From a virus: a stretch of 64,000 nucleotides of DNA. Location of the stretch: the IMG/VR virus record IMGVR_UViG_3300007546_000003, positions 1 to 64,000 of that record; one strand, 5' to 3'. The first letter of the stretch is position 1, and each line of letters begins with the position of its first letter. The position numbers were made by a program, and so were the translations under genes. Shown here piece after piece: positions 39,960 to 48,111 of the stretch. A model generated the notes under the pieces. The model worked only from the letters and a program-made list of their open reading frames with translations. It made no database searches and was not told the DNA's origin.

Positions 39960-40895
39960 ATGCAATATATAACTAAACTCCAACATCGTGCTAGATATTT
40001 GGGATACCCAAATGCAGTATTACCAAAACATTTCGATGATTCGGTAGGTTTAACTGGTATCACTGATCCTGTAGAATACGATAGAATATCAGCTGCTGCT
40101 GACCCAACTATTTTCGAACAGATGGAATTTGATTTTAAGTGGGATTTAAATTTAACTGGTAATATTTTAAAAGCAAAATTTATTAATGTTACCGAAAATA
40201 ATAGAATTATTAATAATTTTTCTATTGATATGTCATATTTAAGTAATGCAGACGCATGTACTCTTTGGTATATTAAAGATGATATTATTTTAAGTAATAT
40301 ATCCAAAGTACTTGATGCAGATGCAGAAGAACTAACTATAGTAGATACAGATCTAGTTAATTCTTTCGCAAATACTTTACCAACCAAAAATTTTAATATT
40401 TATGGAACCCATGGTTTAATAGTATTTTATGTGACTAAAGATAATCCAACTCCTGCTGATATTATCACTTGTATTATTAGACCTATAGTTAGCACAGATA
40501 CGGACTATAATACAGTTTTACCAGAAATGTTAAGAAATAATATCGAAATTAAACCACTAGGTGATTATAGAGTTACTGTTACAGGTAATTTGACTAAGCA
40601 TCCTGCTGATCCTACTACATTACTGATTATTGATACACTTTTACCAGAAATAACAGTGACATCTTCAACAGTATCTGGTGATATTGTTACAGTTAATTTT
40701 ACAACAGATTCGAAAATCAATAACATTTATCTGGTCCAATCTGAAGGTTATTTACCAAAATTAAAAATCCCAGTTACTAATGGAACTGGTTCTTTTAAAG
40801 TAGTCACAACTGGTATGGATGCAGGTGATACTATTAAAGTTAAAATGGGTTTTAAATATTGGGTTAACAGAACTGAGTTCACTAAAATATTATAA
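39960..40895 (+). CDS. Beta-rich protein of the fibre region, unknown
   Basis: A 311-residue protein with a good ribosome binding site (AATAGGA). I do not recognise it. It starts YITKLQHRARYLGYPNAVLP, has a central IKDDIILSNISKVLDADAEE region, and the C-terminal 100 residues look like an immunoglobulin-like domain (ITVTSSTVSGDIVTVNFTTD and VKMGFKYWVNRTEF). No signal peptide or membrane segment. A structural or fibre-accessory role is inferred from its place between the His/Cys-rich fibre and the radical SAM operon. Confidence 0.6.
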   Translation: MQYITKLQHRARYLGYPNAVLPKHFDDSVGLTGITDPVEYDRISAAADPTIFEQMEFDFKWDLNLTGNILKAKFINVTENNRIINNFSIDMSYLSNADACTLWYIKDDIILSNISKVLDADAEELTIVDTDLVNSFANTLPTKNFNIYGTHGLIVFYVTKDNPTPADIITCIIRPIVSTDTDYNTVLPEMLRNNIEIKPLGDYRVTVTGNLTKHPADPTTLLIIDTLLPEITVTSSTVSGDIVTVNFTTDSKINNIYLVQSEGYLPKLKIPVTNGTGSFKVVTTGMDAGDTIKVKMGFKYWVNRTEFTKIL

Positions 40896-40912
40896 AATTT
40901 ATATTTTGAACA

Positions 40913-40945
40913 TATCCTATCGGAGATAAATACTCTGATAGGATA
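40913..40945 (+). terminator. 14-bp hairpin carrying a late-promoter element in its loop
   Basis: TATCCTATCGGAG (40913-40925) pairs with CTCTGATAGGATA (40933-40945) through 13 pairs including one G-U, leaving loop ATAAATA (40926-40932). ATTTATTTT follows. It would terminate the upstream fibre transcript; the loop GATAAATA (40925-40932) is a late-promoter match 33 nt before the radical SAM start. Confidence 0.65.
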
Positions 40946-40964
40946 ATTTATTTTGAGGGATAGT

Positions 40965-42356
40965 ATGGCAACTTTTGAAATTTCAGCATGGAGTCCAGCA
41001 GAAAAGGTTACTAAGAAATTATTTTACAATAGTTCTCTTAGCACATTAAAGTGGGAAGATGGTTCCAATGTTATTGCAGATGTTAGAACACAACCTGATG
41101 TTGTTTCTCCTGCAAAGATTGAACATGGTAAAAAAGATTTAAAAACTGTTAAGATTCAACTAGGTCTTTCTTGTAACTTTGAATGTGATTATTGCAATCA
41201 AAGATTCGTACCACATGCAGATGAAACTAATCCAAACGATGTAGATCCATTTGTATTGAATATGGACTCATGGTATGAAGGTGGGTCTGATGGATTTGGT
41301 AAAGATACAAACTTCGAGTTTTGGGGTGGTGAACCATTTGTTTATTGGAAAACAATGAAGCCTCTTGCAGAAGCACTTAATAAAAAATACCCAAATGCTC
41401 GTATGTCAGTAATTACAAATGGTAGTTTATTAGACATAGAAAAAAATGAGTGGTTAGAACGATATAATTTTGGTGTGGCGGTTTCACATGATGGTCCAGG
41501 ACAACCAGTTCGTGGACCAGATCCTTTAGATGATCCAAAATCTAAAGAAGGTATTATAGATCTTTATAAAAGACTTGCACCAAAGCGTATGTTTAGTTTT
41601 AATTCTATGATTAACTCTAAGAATACTAGTCGTGCTGAGATTGAAAAATTCTTCTTCAATTTTGTTGATACTGAAATCGGTGAGAAATATAAACAGTTCT
41701 TAACAATAGGCGAAGGTGCTTTCGTTGATGCTTATGATGAGGGTGGATTAGCAAATTCTTTAGTTGATGGTGAAGAAGATATTTCTTATAGAAATCAAGC
41801 ATTAGAAGAATTGCGTGCTGGTAAGGTAACAAGATTTGATGTTATCGGGCAGAAAGTCGGTGGGTTTATTGACTCATTAGCGAATGGTGTTAGAATCGAA
41901 TCACTACCCCAAAAGTGTGGTATGGATAAATCTAATTCTATTGCTCTTGACTTAAATGGTAATGTTTTAACCTGCCAAAATGTAAGTCCAGTTTCTACAA
42001 ATCCCGCAGGTATATCTCATAAACTTGGACATATATCTGATCTTTCTTCAACTAGATTAGATTCAGCTACTCATTGGAGTGATAGAAAAGAATGCCCAAA
42101 CTGCCCAGTAGTACATATTTGCAAGGGTGCTTGTATGTTTCTTTCTGGTCCACTATGGGATGCTTCTTGTGATAATGCATTTAGTGATAATATCATCCCA
42201 TTTTGTATCGCAATTGAAGAGATAACAGGATGTATCCCTGAGTATATCGAGGGTCCATTAAGAGAAGATCGTAAAGATATTTTCTGGTGGGTTAAGGGTA
42301 AACCAGAAAAGGTTAGAAAACCTAAAAAGATTATACCGATTGTGATGGCATCATGA
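40965..42356 (+). CDS. Radical SAM/SPASM peptide or protein maturase
   Basis: A 463-residue enzyme; ATG 40965 is preferred over TTG 40953 because GAGGGA (40955-40960) precedes it. The radical SAM cluster motif C-x3-C-x2-C is LSCNFECDYCNQ (residues about 70-77), followed by FEFWGGEPFV (the GGE motif). The C-terminus has a full SPASM signature: C-x13-G-x4-C (from CGMDKSN to GNVLTC), CPNCPVVHICKGAC (C-x2-C-x5-C-x3-C) and further Cys. This arrangement is that of anSME-type sulfatase maturases and RiPP maturases, which modify peptide or protein side chains using auxiliary 4Fe-4S clusters. The stop overlaps the next gene (ATGA). Substrate unknown. Confidence 0.9.
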   Translation: MATFEISAWSPAEKVTKKLFYNSSLSTLKWEDGSNVIADVRTQPDVVSPAKIEHGKKDLKTVKIQLGLSCNFECDYCNQRFVPHADETNPNDVDPFVLNMDSWYEGGSDGFGKDTNFEFWGGEPFVYWKTMKPLAEALNKKYPNARMSVITNGSLLDIEKNEWLERYNFGVAVSHDGPGQPVRGPDPLDDPKSKEGIIDLYKRLAPKRMFSFNSMINSKNTSRAEIEKFFFNFVDTEIGEKYKQFLTIGEGAFVDAYDEGGLANSLVDGEEDISYRNQALEELRAGKVTRFDVIGQKVGGFIDSLANGVRIESLPQKCGMDKSNSIALDLNGNVLTCQNVSPVSTNPAGISHKLGHISDLSSTRLDSATHWSDRKECPNCPVVHICKGACMFLSGPLWDASCDNAFSDNIIPFCIAIEEITGCIPEYIEGPLREDRKDIFWWVKGKPEKVRKPKKIIPIVMAS

Positions 42357-42667
42357 GTAGTTTCTTTAAAGGATACGTATTAGAGATTAATCAATTCCCT
42401 AGAATTGTAGGAAACATTGGAACTATCGAACACTATACAGTCAAAGAAGTATTTGAATTTGATAGTGATACTAAAGAATATGGGTACAGAGATAGCCTAA
42501 TTCCACTACAATCTGTTATAAATAAAGATGAGATTGACCTAAATACAATTAAAGATCTTATAAATAATAAGGTGGCTTTCTTGAGAAGAACCTTAAATTT
42601 TCAGAACCAAACACAAGTCTGGTCTTTTGATACCAGCAAATTAGGAGAACTAAAAAATGACAGTTAA
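42353..42667 (+). CDS. 104-residue protein coupled to the radical SAM gene, unknown
   Basis: A protein of 104 residues whose start overlaps the radical SAM stop (ATGA at 42353) and whose end overlaps the DctP-like gene by 11 nt, so all three are translationally coupled. It reads FFKGYVLEINQFPRIVGNIG, TIEHYTVKEVFEFDSDTKEY, then LNTIKDLINNKVAFLRRTLN. It contains no Cys and no obvious leader-peptide motif. It could be an adaptor or substrate-recognition partner of the maturase, but there is no family match I recognise. Confidence 0.65.
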   Translation: MSSFFKGYVLEINQFPRIVGNIGTIEHYTVKEVFEFDSDTKEYGYRDSLIPLQSVINKDEIDLNTIKDLINNKVAFLRRTLNFQNQTQVWSFDTSKLGELKNDS

Positions 42668-43604
42668 AAATGTAAAATGGGTTATCGCTCATGAGCCTAT
42701 TGGTTTATTTTTGAAGGTAGCCGAAGCATTTTCCAAAGAAGTTAACGAAAGAACTAATGGGAAATTTAATGTTGAGATTCTCTCATTGACTGAGTATTCT
42801 CAAAAGTACAATTTCGGTAAACAACTAACAAAACGATCTATGATGGATTTAGTTGGTTCTGGACAAGTTGAGATGGGTCACATCTATACAACTTGGCTCG
42901 CAGATATCAATCCAGATCTTAATGTTTTAGATTTACCATTCTTGTTTAGAGATCACGATCATGCTGATGCTATTCTTGATGGTCCAATCGGTGCTGATTT
43001 GTTAGCTGGTGTTGAGAAGAACTCTCAGATCAAAGCAATGGCATTTACATATTCTGGTGGATATCGTGTGGTTCCTGCTAATTTTAAAGCAGATACGATT
43101 GAATCTTGGAAAGGTAAAAAAGTTAGAATTAGTTCTAGCCCAGTTGCCCAAGCAACTTTCGAAACACTCGGTGCAATTGCAAATCCTAATATCGAATTAG
43201 AACAAATGAATGAACAAGCCGATCGTGGAAACATCGATGCAGGTGAATCAACTTATGTTCGCATTTTCCCACTACAGCAAAACAAATCTTTCAAGTATGT
43301 TAATGATACTGCACACAGTTTGTTCTTGACTTCTATTATTGTCAATGAGGCTTTCTTCAATCAGTTTGACGATGAAACTAAACAGATCATGTCTGAAGCA
43401 GCATTTAATGCAGCAAAGGCAGAACGTAAAGAATCTGTTGCAGATATTCCAAATATTTTAGATCAATGTAAAGCTGAAAAAGTTGAAGTTATCTCTATGT
43501 CTAAATCTGAACAGAAAAAGATGCAAGATCTATTGACCCCTCTCCATGATAGATTTGAGGCTTCCTTTAGTGATGGATTAGTCAAGAGCATTAAGTCTCA
43601 TTAA
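42657..43604 (+). CDS. DctP-like TRAP solute-binding protein without signal peptide
   Basis: A 315-residue protein with the DctP (TRAP transporter periplasmic subunit) fold: VKWVIAHEPIGLFLKVAEAF, SKEVNERTNGKFNVEILSL, VEMGHIYTTWLADINPDLNV, LDLPFLFRDHDHADAILDGP, then YSGGYRVVPANFKADTIESW and KGKKVRISSSPVAQATFETL. The Arg in KVRISSSPV is the family's ligand carboxylate-binding position. The mature fold starts at residue 3, so there is no signal peptide and the protein should stay in the cytoplasm or enter the virion. It is the third coupled gene after the radical SAM enzyme. Host origin of the fold is likely. Confidence 0.85.
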   Translation: MTVKNVKWVIAHEPIGLFLKVAEAFSKEVNERTNGKFNVEILSLTEYSQKYNFGKQLTKRSMMDLVGSGQVEMGHIYTTWLADINPDLNVLDLPFLFRDHDHADAILDGPIGADLLAGVEKNSQIKAMAFTYSGGYRVVPANFKADTIESWKGKKVRISSSPVAQATFETLGAIANPNIELEQMNEQADRGNIDAGESTYVRIFPLQQNKSFKYVNDTAHSLFLTSIIVNEAFFNQFDDETKQIMSEAAFNAAKAERKESVADIPNILDQCKAEKVEVISMSKSEQKKMQDLLTPLHDRFEASFSDGLVKSIKSH

Positions 43605-43610
43605 TCTAAA

Positions 43611-43617
43611 CTAAATA
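43611..43617 (+). promoter_or_regulatory. Late-promoter-like CTAAATA
   Basis: CTAAATA lies between the DctP-like stop and a strong terminator only 10 nt downstream (43627-43651). A transcript starting here would pass through that hairpin at once, so it may be an attenuated start or a chance match. Confidence 0.35.
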
Positions 43618-43626
43618 TATTATACA

Positions 43627-43651
43627 GGGGATGTTTAGCATCCCCTTTTTA
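43627..43651 (+). terminator. Strong intrinsic terminator after the DctP-like gene
   Basis: AGGGGATG (43627-43634), loop TTTAG, CATCCCCT (43640-43647), then a T-run to 43651. It closes the radical SAM operon. Confidence 0.9.
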
Positions 43652-43655
43652 TTTT

Positions 43656-44711
43656 ATGGAAAATATAATGAAACCTAGAATTTTATATTATAACAAAAAA
43701 CAAGCACCTTTCTTAATTAATAGAGATGCTTCTTCAATGTCACCATTTTTATCTAAAACGTATACATATAAAATTTTTAATTCATATGAGACACTTGGAT
43801 TAAATAAACATAATATGGTATATGATAGATCTGGTTCTGTACCACATTATTTAAATATTGCAGAAGATGCCCACCCAATACCAGAGGTGGGTATTTCTTT
43901 TAATAAATCATTTTATCAAGCATGTGAAGAACGTGCAAAGCACCTCCTAAGTCTTAATAAAGTAGTACATGTACTTTGGTCTGGTGGAATTGATAGCACT
44001 TTTGTTTTATTCATGTTAAAGAAATTCTCCAACGATCCCGATCAGGTTAGAGTTTGGGGTACATTAAATTCTATCTTAGAATCTGGTGATATGTTTGATA
44101 GAAGATTAAAGAATGAATTTCCTTACACTATCCTAGAACCAACAGATAATGAGTTTTCCTTTAATGTAAATGAATGTATTTTTGTCAGTGGGATGGGTGG
44201 GAATCAGTTATTTGGACCAACAGATGATATGTTCGCCACTGGTGGAACTGCTATGTTCCACCACACTCTTGGTACTCCAGAAACTATATACGAATCTTAC
44301 GAGAATAACATAGACCCTAAACTATTAGAATTTCTGGATCCAATGATAAAGAATTCTTATAGGAAAATTGAAACAGTCGCCGATCTAAGATGGTATTGTA
44401 TTTTTAATCTAGACTGGTACACTGGCTTATATGAACATAGAACAATGCTTCAGATAGAAAAGACTAAAAAGATGCATGCGTTTTTTGATTCTGACGATCT
44501 ACAACGCTGGGCTATGACTACTAAAGAACCATTCACCAAAGTTCGTGGGAATGCCAATACACATCGTTGGCAAATGAGGCAAATTCTGTCCGAAGAATTC
44601 GGAGAACGAGATTATGCTTTAAACAAATCAAAGAAAATATCAAACCTAAACGTCCAACGTCCTCAGTGGCTATTTTTACTAGACGATTTCCATAATGTCC
44701 TGATCGACTAA
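43656..44711 (+). CDS. PP-loop ATP pyrophosphatase (asparagine synthetase-like)
   Basis: A 351-residue protein with the PP-loop signature LWSGGIDSTFVLFMLKKF (residues about 107-124), as in the C-terminal domain of asparagine synthetases and other ATP pyrophosphatases that adenylate a substrate carboxyl or carbonyl. An N-terminal glutaminase domain is absent (no Cys at position 2). Other motifs include ILYYNKKQAPFLINRDASS and FVSGMGGNQLFGPTDD, typical of AsnB-like folds. ATG 43656 and in-frame ATG 43668 are both possible; neither has a good binding site. It lies just after the radical SAM operon and may act in the same modification pathway, or independently in amide or nucleoside chemistry. 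Confidence 0.75.
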   Translation: MENIMKPRILYYNKKQAPFLINRDASSMSPFLSKTYTYKIFNSYETLGLNKHNMVYDRSGSVPHYLNIAEDAHPIPEVGISFNKSFYQACEERAKHLLSLNKVVHVLWSGGIDSTFVLFMLKKFSNDPDQVRVWGTLNSILESGDMFDRRLKNEFPYTILEPTDNEFSFNVNECIFVSGMGGNQLFGPTDDMFATGGTAMFHHTLGTPETIYESYENNIDPKLLEFLDPMIKNSYRKIETVADLRWYCIFNLDWYTGLYEHRTMLQIEKTKKMHAFFDSDDLQRWAMTTKEPFTKVRGNANTHRWQMRQILSEEFGERDYALNKSKKISNLNVQRPQWLFLLDDFHNVLID

Positions 44712-44736
44712 GTTGCAAATACAAAAATCCCTCGCT

Positions 44737-44744
44737 TATAAATA
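44737..44744 (+). promoter_or_regulatory. Exact T4 late promoter core TATAAATA
   Basis: TATAAATA, 29 nt before the start of the next gene (44774). It lies between short complementary arms CCTC and GAGG (around 44730-44750), a weak version of the motif-in-loop arrangement. Confidence 0.7.
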
Positions 44745-44773
44745 AAGAGGTAAAAGCAATTTAGGATCAGAAA

Positions 44774-45109
44774 ATGGCGACTGTTAGTAATCTATTCGTT
44801 GACGCTGGGGCTAACTACAGCAATATAATTACTGTATCCGCATCCAATGGTCAAGCACTCGATTTGACTGGATATACTGTGGCTTCTCAAATGAGAAAGT
44901 CATATCAGTCCAGCACATCCTATAATTTCACATCAAGTATATACTTAGCAGCTTCTGGTAAGGTTAGACTTCAATTAACAGATGTACAATCTGCTAGTAT
45001 TCCAGCTGGACGCTGGCTTTATGATGTAGAGATAACTTCTCCATCTGGTACAAAAACCAGAGTAGTCGAGGGAGTTGTCACAGTTAACCCACAAATTACA
45101 CAGATTTAA
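44774..45109 (+). CDS. Small beta-sandwich virion protein
   Basis: A 111-residue protein with Ig-like beta character: ANYSNIITVSASNGQALDLT, GYTVASQMRKSYQSST, SGKVRLQLTDVQSASIPAGR, WLYDVEITSPSGTKTRVVEG. This matches small conserved structural proteins of T4-like aquatic phages found upstream of fibre genes, similar in style to receptor-binding adaptor domains. It has no signal peptide. Expressed from the TATAAATA promoter. Confidence 0.7.
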   Translation: MATVSNLFVDAGANYSNIITVSASNGQALDLTGYTVASQMRKSYQSSTSYNFTSSIYLAASGKVRLQLTDVQSASIPAGRWLYDVEITSPSGTKTRVVEGVVTVNPQITQI

Positions 45110-45111
45110 TT

Positions 45112-45363
45112 ATGACAGATACAATAGCAATTGTTACCCCAGATGAAGCGTTAACTGTTGCAGTTTCCGAAGGTGTTCTTACACTTTCACAATCAAACTT
45201 AGCTGCACCAGCTGTAGTCGAATCTATGTCAAACATCGCCGATGTCGATGTTACTACGAATGGTAAGTTAAATGGATCGCTTTTAGTATACAGAACAATA
45301 ACAAATAAATGGACTGCTTCTACTACGCTTGATGCGCAGAATTTAGAAGGTGGCGAATTTTAA
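45112..45363 (+). CDS. Small fibre-adaptor-like protein, unknown
   Basis: An 83-residue protein starting 2 nt after the preceding stop. The sequence IAIVTPDEALTVAVSEGVLT, then NIADVDVTTNGKLNGSLLVY RTITNKWTASTTL-type segments look like a fibre N-terminal or chaperone fragment, since similar DVDVTTNGKLNGSLLVYRT phrases occur inside phage fibres. It ends DAQNLEGGEF. It may be an accessory of the fibre encoded next. Confidence 0.6.
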   Translation: MTDTIAIVTPDEALTVAVSEGVLTLSQSNLAAPAVVESMSNIADVDVTTNGKLNGSLLVYRTITNKWTASTTLDAQNLEGGEF

Positions 45364-45377
45364 TCGGAGAATAAAAG

Positions 45378-48053
45378 ATGGCATCAATAATTAGAATAAA
45401 ACGCTCATCGGTTTCAGGGAATCCAGCTACACTGGGTGCTGGTGAATTAGCGTATTCAGCACTTAATGGGGCTGGTGGTAATCGTCTATACATTGGTATG
45501 GGCACAGAGACCTCAGGTAATGCTGCTAACCACTTAGTAATCGGTGGTACTTACTACACTGGTTTAATTGACGCATCAGTTGCTGGCACATTAACTACTA
45601 GTGCATCCTCAATTCCAGTTCTTTCTGCAACTGGTACGATCGATACTTGGAAAGTTGGTAATACTCAATTAACTGGTAACACATTATCATCTACTGACAC
45701 CAATGGTAACATTAACCTTACACCAAATGGTACTGGTAAATTAGTTCTTAATAATCCGTACATTAATGGTACGACTGATACTCTTGCTGAGTATATCTTT
45801 GATACAGTTGGTGGAGCAGTAACTGCTGGTACAGGTATTACTGTAACACCAAGTGATGTTGGTAATACTACTACCATTTCAATAACTAATACTGCGGTAA
45901 CTCCTGGAACTTATGGCTCTGCTACTTCGATTCCAACATTCACTGTTAATCAACAAGGTCAATTAACTGCTGCAGGTAGTGCTTCTTTAGCAACTACTTT
46001 AAATATCGCTGGTGATACTGGTACGTCAGCATTTGCTCTACTAACAGACACCATGACTTTTGTTGGTGGTACTGGTATTACTTCTGTTGTCGCAAAAGTT
46101 GGTGCTGCTACTAGTGTAACTTTTGATATTGATTCAACTGTTACTACTTTAACTGGTACTCAGACACTTACTAATAAGACTTTAACTAGCCCAATAATCA
46201 ATGGTGCAACCATTGGTGCTACAGGTGCTACATTTAATGGTTCTACTTCTGGTACAATTACTGTACTTGCATCAGCTGTTGCTGGAACAAATTCATTAAC
46301 TCTACCAGCTGCAACTGATACTTTAGTCGGTAAAGCAACAACTGATACACTTACTAACAAGTCTATCAACTTAGCAAACAATACACTAACTACTACTTCT
46401 GCTCAGTTAGCAACTGCTATCTCTGATGAGACTGGTACTGGTGTTGTTGTATTCTCTAATACTCCAACTCTTGTTACTCCTATTCTTGGTGTTGCTTCTG
46501 CTACTTCTATTAATAAAGTAGCAATTACTGCTCCTGCCACTGGTTCTACTTTAACTATTGCTGATGGTAAAACCTTTACTGCAAGCAATACTTTAACTCT
46601 AACTGGTACTGATACTTCATCTATTGCTTTCGGTGCTGGTGGTACTGTTGCTTATGTAGCAAACAAACTAAGCGTATTTGCTGCCACTACTTCTGCTGAA
46701 CTTGCTGGCGTTATCTCTGATGAGACTGGTACTGGTGTTCTAGTATTCTCTAACAGCCCAACTCTAGTTACTCCAACTCTTGGTGCTGCTTTAGCAACTA
46801 GCATTACTGCCACTTCTGGCAATATGACTGTTAATGCTGCAGCTGGTAATAACAGTGTAAACTTAGTTGCAACTGGTACTGGTACTGTTGACGTTGCCAA
46901 CAAGCGTATTACTTCTGTTGCTGAGCCTACTCAGTCTAGCGATGCTGCTACTAAGAACTACGTTGATGCTGTTAAGACTGGTCTAAAAGTTAAAGATGCT
47001 GTTCGTGCTGCAACTACTGCAAACCTAGCTGCAACATATGCTAACGGATCTTCTGGTGTTGGTGCTACATTAACTAACTCTGGATCTCAAGCTGCCTTTA
47101 CAATTGATTCGATCGTATTAACTGCTGGACAACGAGTTCTTGTTAAAGATCAATCAACTGCCTTCCAAAATGGTATCTATACAGTAACAACTGTTGGTAC
47201 TGTTTCTACAAACTGGGTTCTTACTCGTGCTATTGACAATGATAGTAATGTCACTGTTCTAGAAGTTGAAGGTGGAGATTTCTGTTTCGTTCAAGAAGGT
47301 ACAGTAAACGCTGATAATGGTTTCGTTGTAACTACTAATGGATCTATTACAATTGGTACTACTGGAATTGACTATGTTCAATTCTCTGGTGCTGGACAAG
47401 TTATCGCTGGTGATGGTTTAACTAAGACTGGCAATACTCTAAACGCAGTTGGTACTAATAACCGTATCTCTATTTCTGCTGATGCGATTGACATCTCTTC
47501 AAGTTATGTTGGTCAAGCAACTATTACTACTCTTGGTACTATCGCAACTGGTACTTGGCAAGGTACTATCGTTGGTTCAACTTATGGTGGTACTGGTGTT
47601 AATAATGGATCTAGCACTATTACACTTGGTGGTAGTTTAAGCACTATCGGTGCGTTTACTACTGCGTTAACTGCAACTGCTAATACTACATTAACACTAC
47701 CTGTTACTGGCACTCTTGCTACACTAGCTGGTACTGAAACATTTACTAACAAAACTTTAACTGCTCCAGTTATCGCAACTATTGTTAATACTGGTACTTT
47801 AACACTACCAACTTCAACTGATACTTTAGTTGGTCGTGCCACTACTGATACACTTACTAATAAAACAATCACTGGTGCGATAATCACTACTGGTAGTATT
47901 AACAATACTCCAATCGGTGCCACTACTACAAACACTGGTGCGTTCACTACATTAAATGCAAGTGGTACTATTACTGCTCAAGGTAATATTACTGGTGCTG
48001 GTGCTGGTACTTCTACTCTCGATGGATTCAATATCGATGGTGGTACGTACTAA
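45378..48053 (+). CDS. Large tail fibre protein
   Basis: An 891-residue low-complexity Thr/Ser/Gly/Ala-rich fibre. The N-terminal attachment segment is IIRIKRSSVSGNPATLGAGE, LAYSALNGAGGNRLYIGMG. The shaft has tandem units: LTGTQTLTNKTLTSP and variants (three to four), and two long near-copies ISDETGTGVVVFSNTPTLVT / ISDETGTGVLVFSNSPTLVT. A conserved intramolecular block reads ATKNYVDAVKTGLKVKDAVR onward with LLTAGQRVLVKDQ-like motif VLTAGQRVLVKDQST, common in phage fibres. The C-terminus has no chaperone-like domain. Probable receptor-binding or side fibre. Confidence 0.8.
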   Translation: MASIIRIKRSSVSGNPATLGAGELAYSALNGAGGNRLYIGMGTETSGNAANHLVIGGTYYTGLIDASVAGTLTTSASSIPVLSATGTIDTWKVGNTQLTGNTLSSTDTNGNINLTPNGTGKLVLNNPYINGTTDTLAEYIFDTVGGAVTAGTGITVTPSDVGNTTTISITNTAVTPGTYGSATSIPTFTVNQQGQLTAAGSASLATTLNIAGDTGTSAFALLTDTMTFVGGTGITSVVAKVGAATSVTFDIDSTVTTLTGTQTLTNKTLTSPIINGATIGATGATFNGSTSGTITVLASAVAGTNSLTLPAATDTLVGKATTDTLTNKSINLANNTLTTTSAQLATAISDETGTGVVVFSNTPTLVTPILGVASATSINKVAITAPATGSTLTIADGKTFTASNTLTLTGTDTSSIAFGAGGTVAYVANKLSVFAATTSAELAGVISDETGTGVLVFSNSPTLVTPTLGAALATSITATSGNMTVNAAAGNNSVNLVATGTGTVDVANKRITSVAEPTQSSDAATKNYVDAVKTGLKVKDAVRAATTANLAATYANGSSGVGATLTNSGSQAAFTIDSIVLTAGQRVLVKDQSTAFQNGIYTVTTVGTVSTNWVLTRAIDNDSNVTVLEVEGGDFCFVQEGTVNADNGFVVTTNGSITIGTTGIDYVQFSGAGQVIAGDGLTKTGNTLNAVGTNNRISISADAIDISSSYVGQATITTLGTIATGTWQGTIVGSTYGGTGVNNGSSTITLGGSLSTIGAFTTALTATANTTLTLPVTGTLATLAGTETFTNKTLTAPVIATIVNTGTLTLPTSTDTLVGRATTDTLTNKTITGAIITTGSINNTPIGATTTNTGAFTTLNASGTITAQGNITGAGAGTSTLDGFNIDGGTY
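46413..46793 (+). repeat. Near-identical internal repeat within the fibre gene
   Basis: Two copies of about 78 nt (starting near 46418 and 46713, spaced about 295 nt) encode ISDETGTGVxVFSNxPTLVT. Nucleotide identity is high between them, which suggests recent duplication or gene conversion within the shaft. Confidence 0.6.
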
Positions 48054-48060
48054 CTAAATA
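48054..48060 (+). promoter_or_regulatory. Late-promoter-like CTAAATA
   Basis: CTAAATA directly after the fibre stop codon, followed by a perfect 8-bp hairpin (48071-48090). The next gene begins at 48112. Confidence 0.45.
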
Positions 48061-48070
48061 TAGTATAATA

Positions 48071-48090
48071 CTGGGGATTCTTATCCCCAG
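48071..48090 (+). terminator. Hairpin between two fibre genes
   Basis: CTGGGGAT (48071-48078), loop TCTT, ATCCCCAG (48083-48090). No immediate T-run (CTTTTT begins 7 nt later), so termination would be partial. Confidence 0.5.
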
Positions 48091-48111
48091 ATAACCTTTT
48101 TAGGAAGATGA

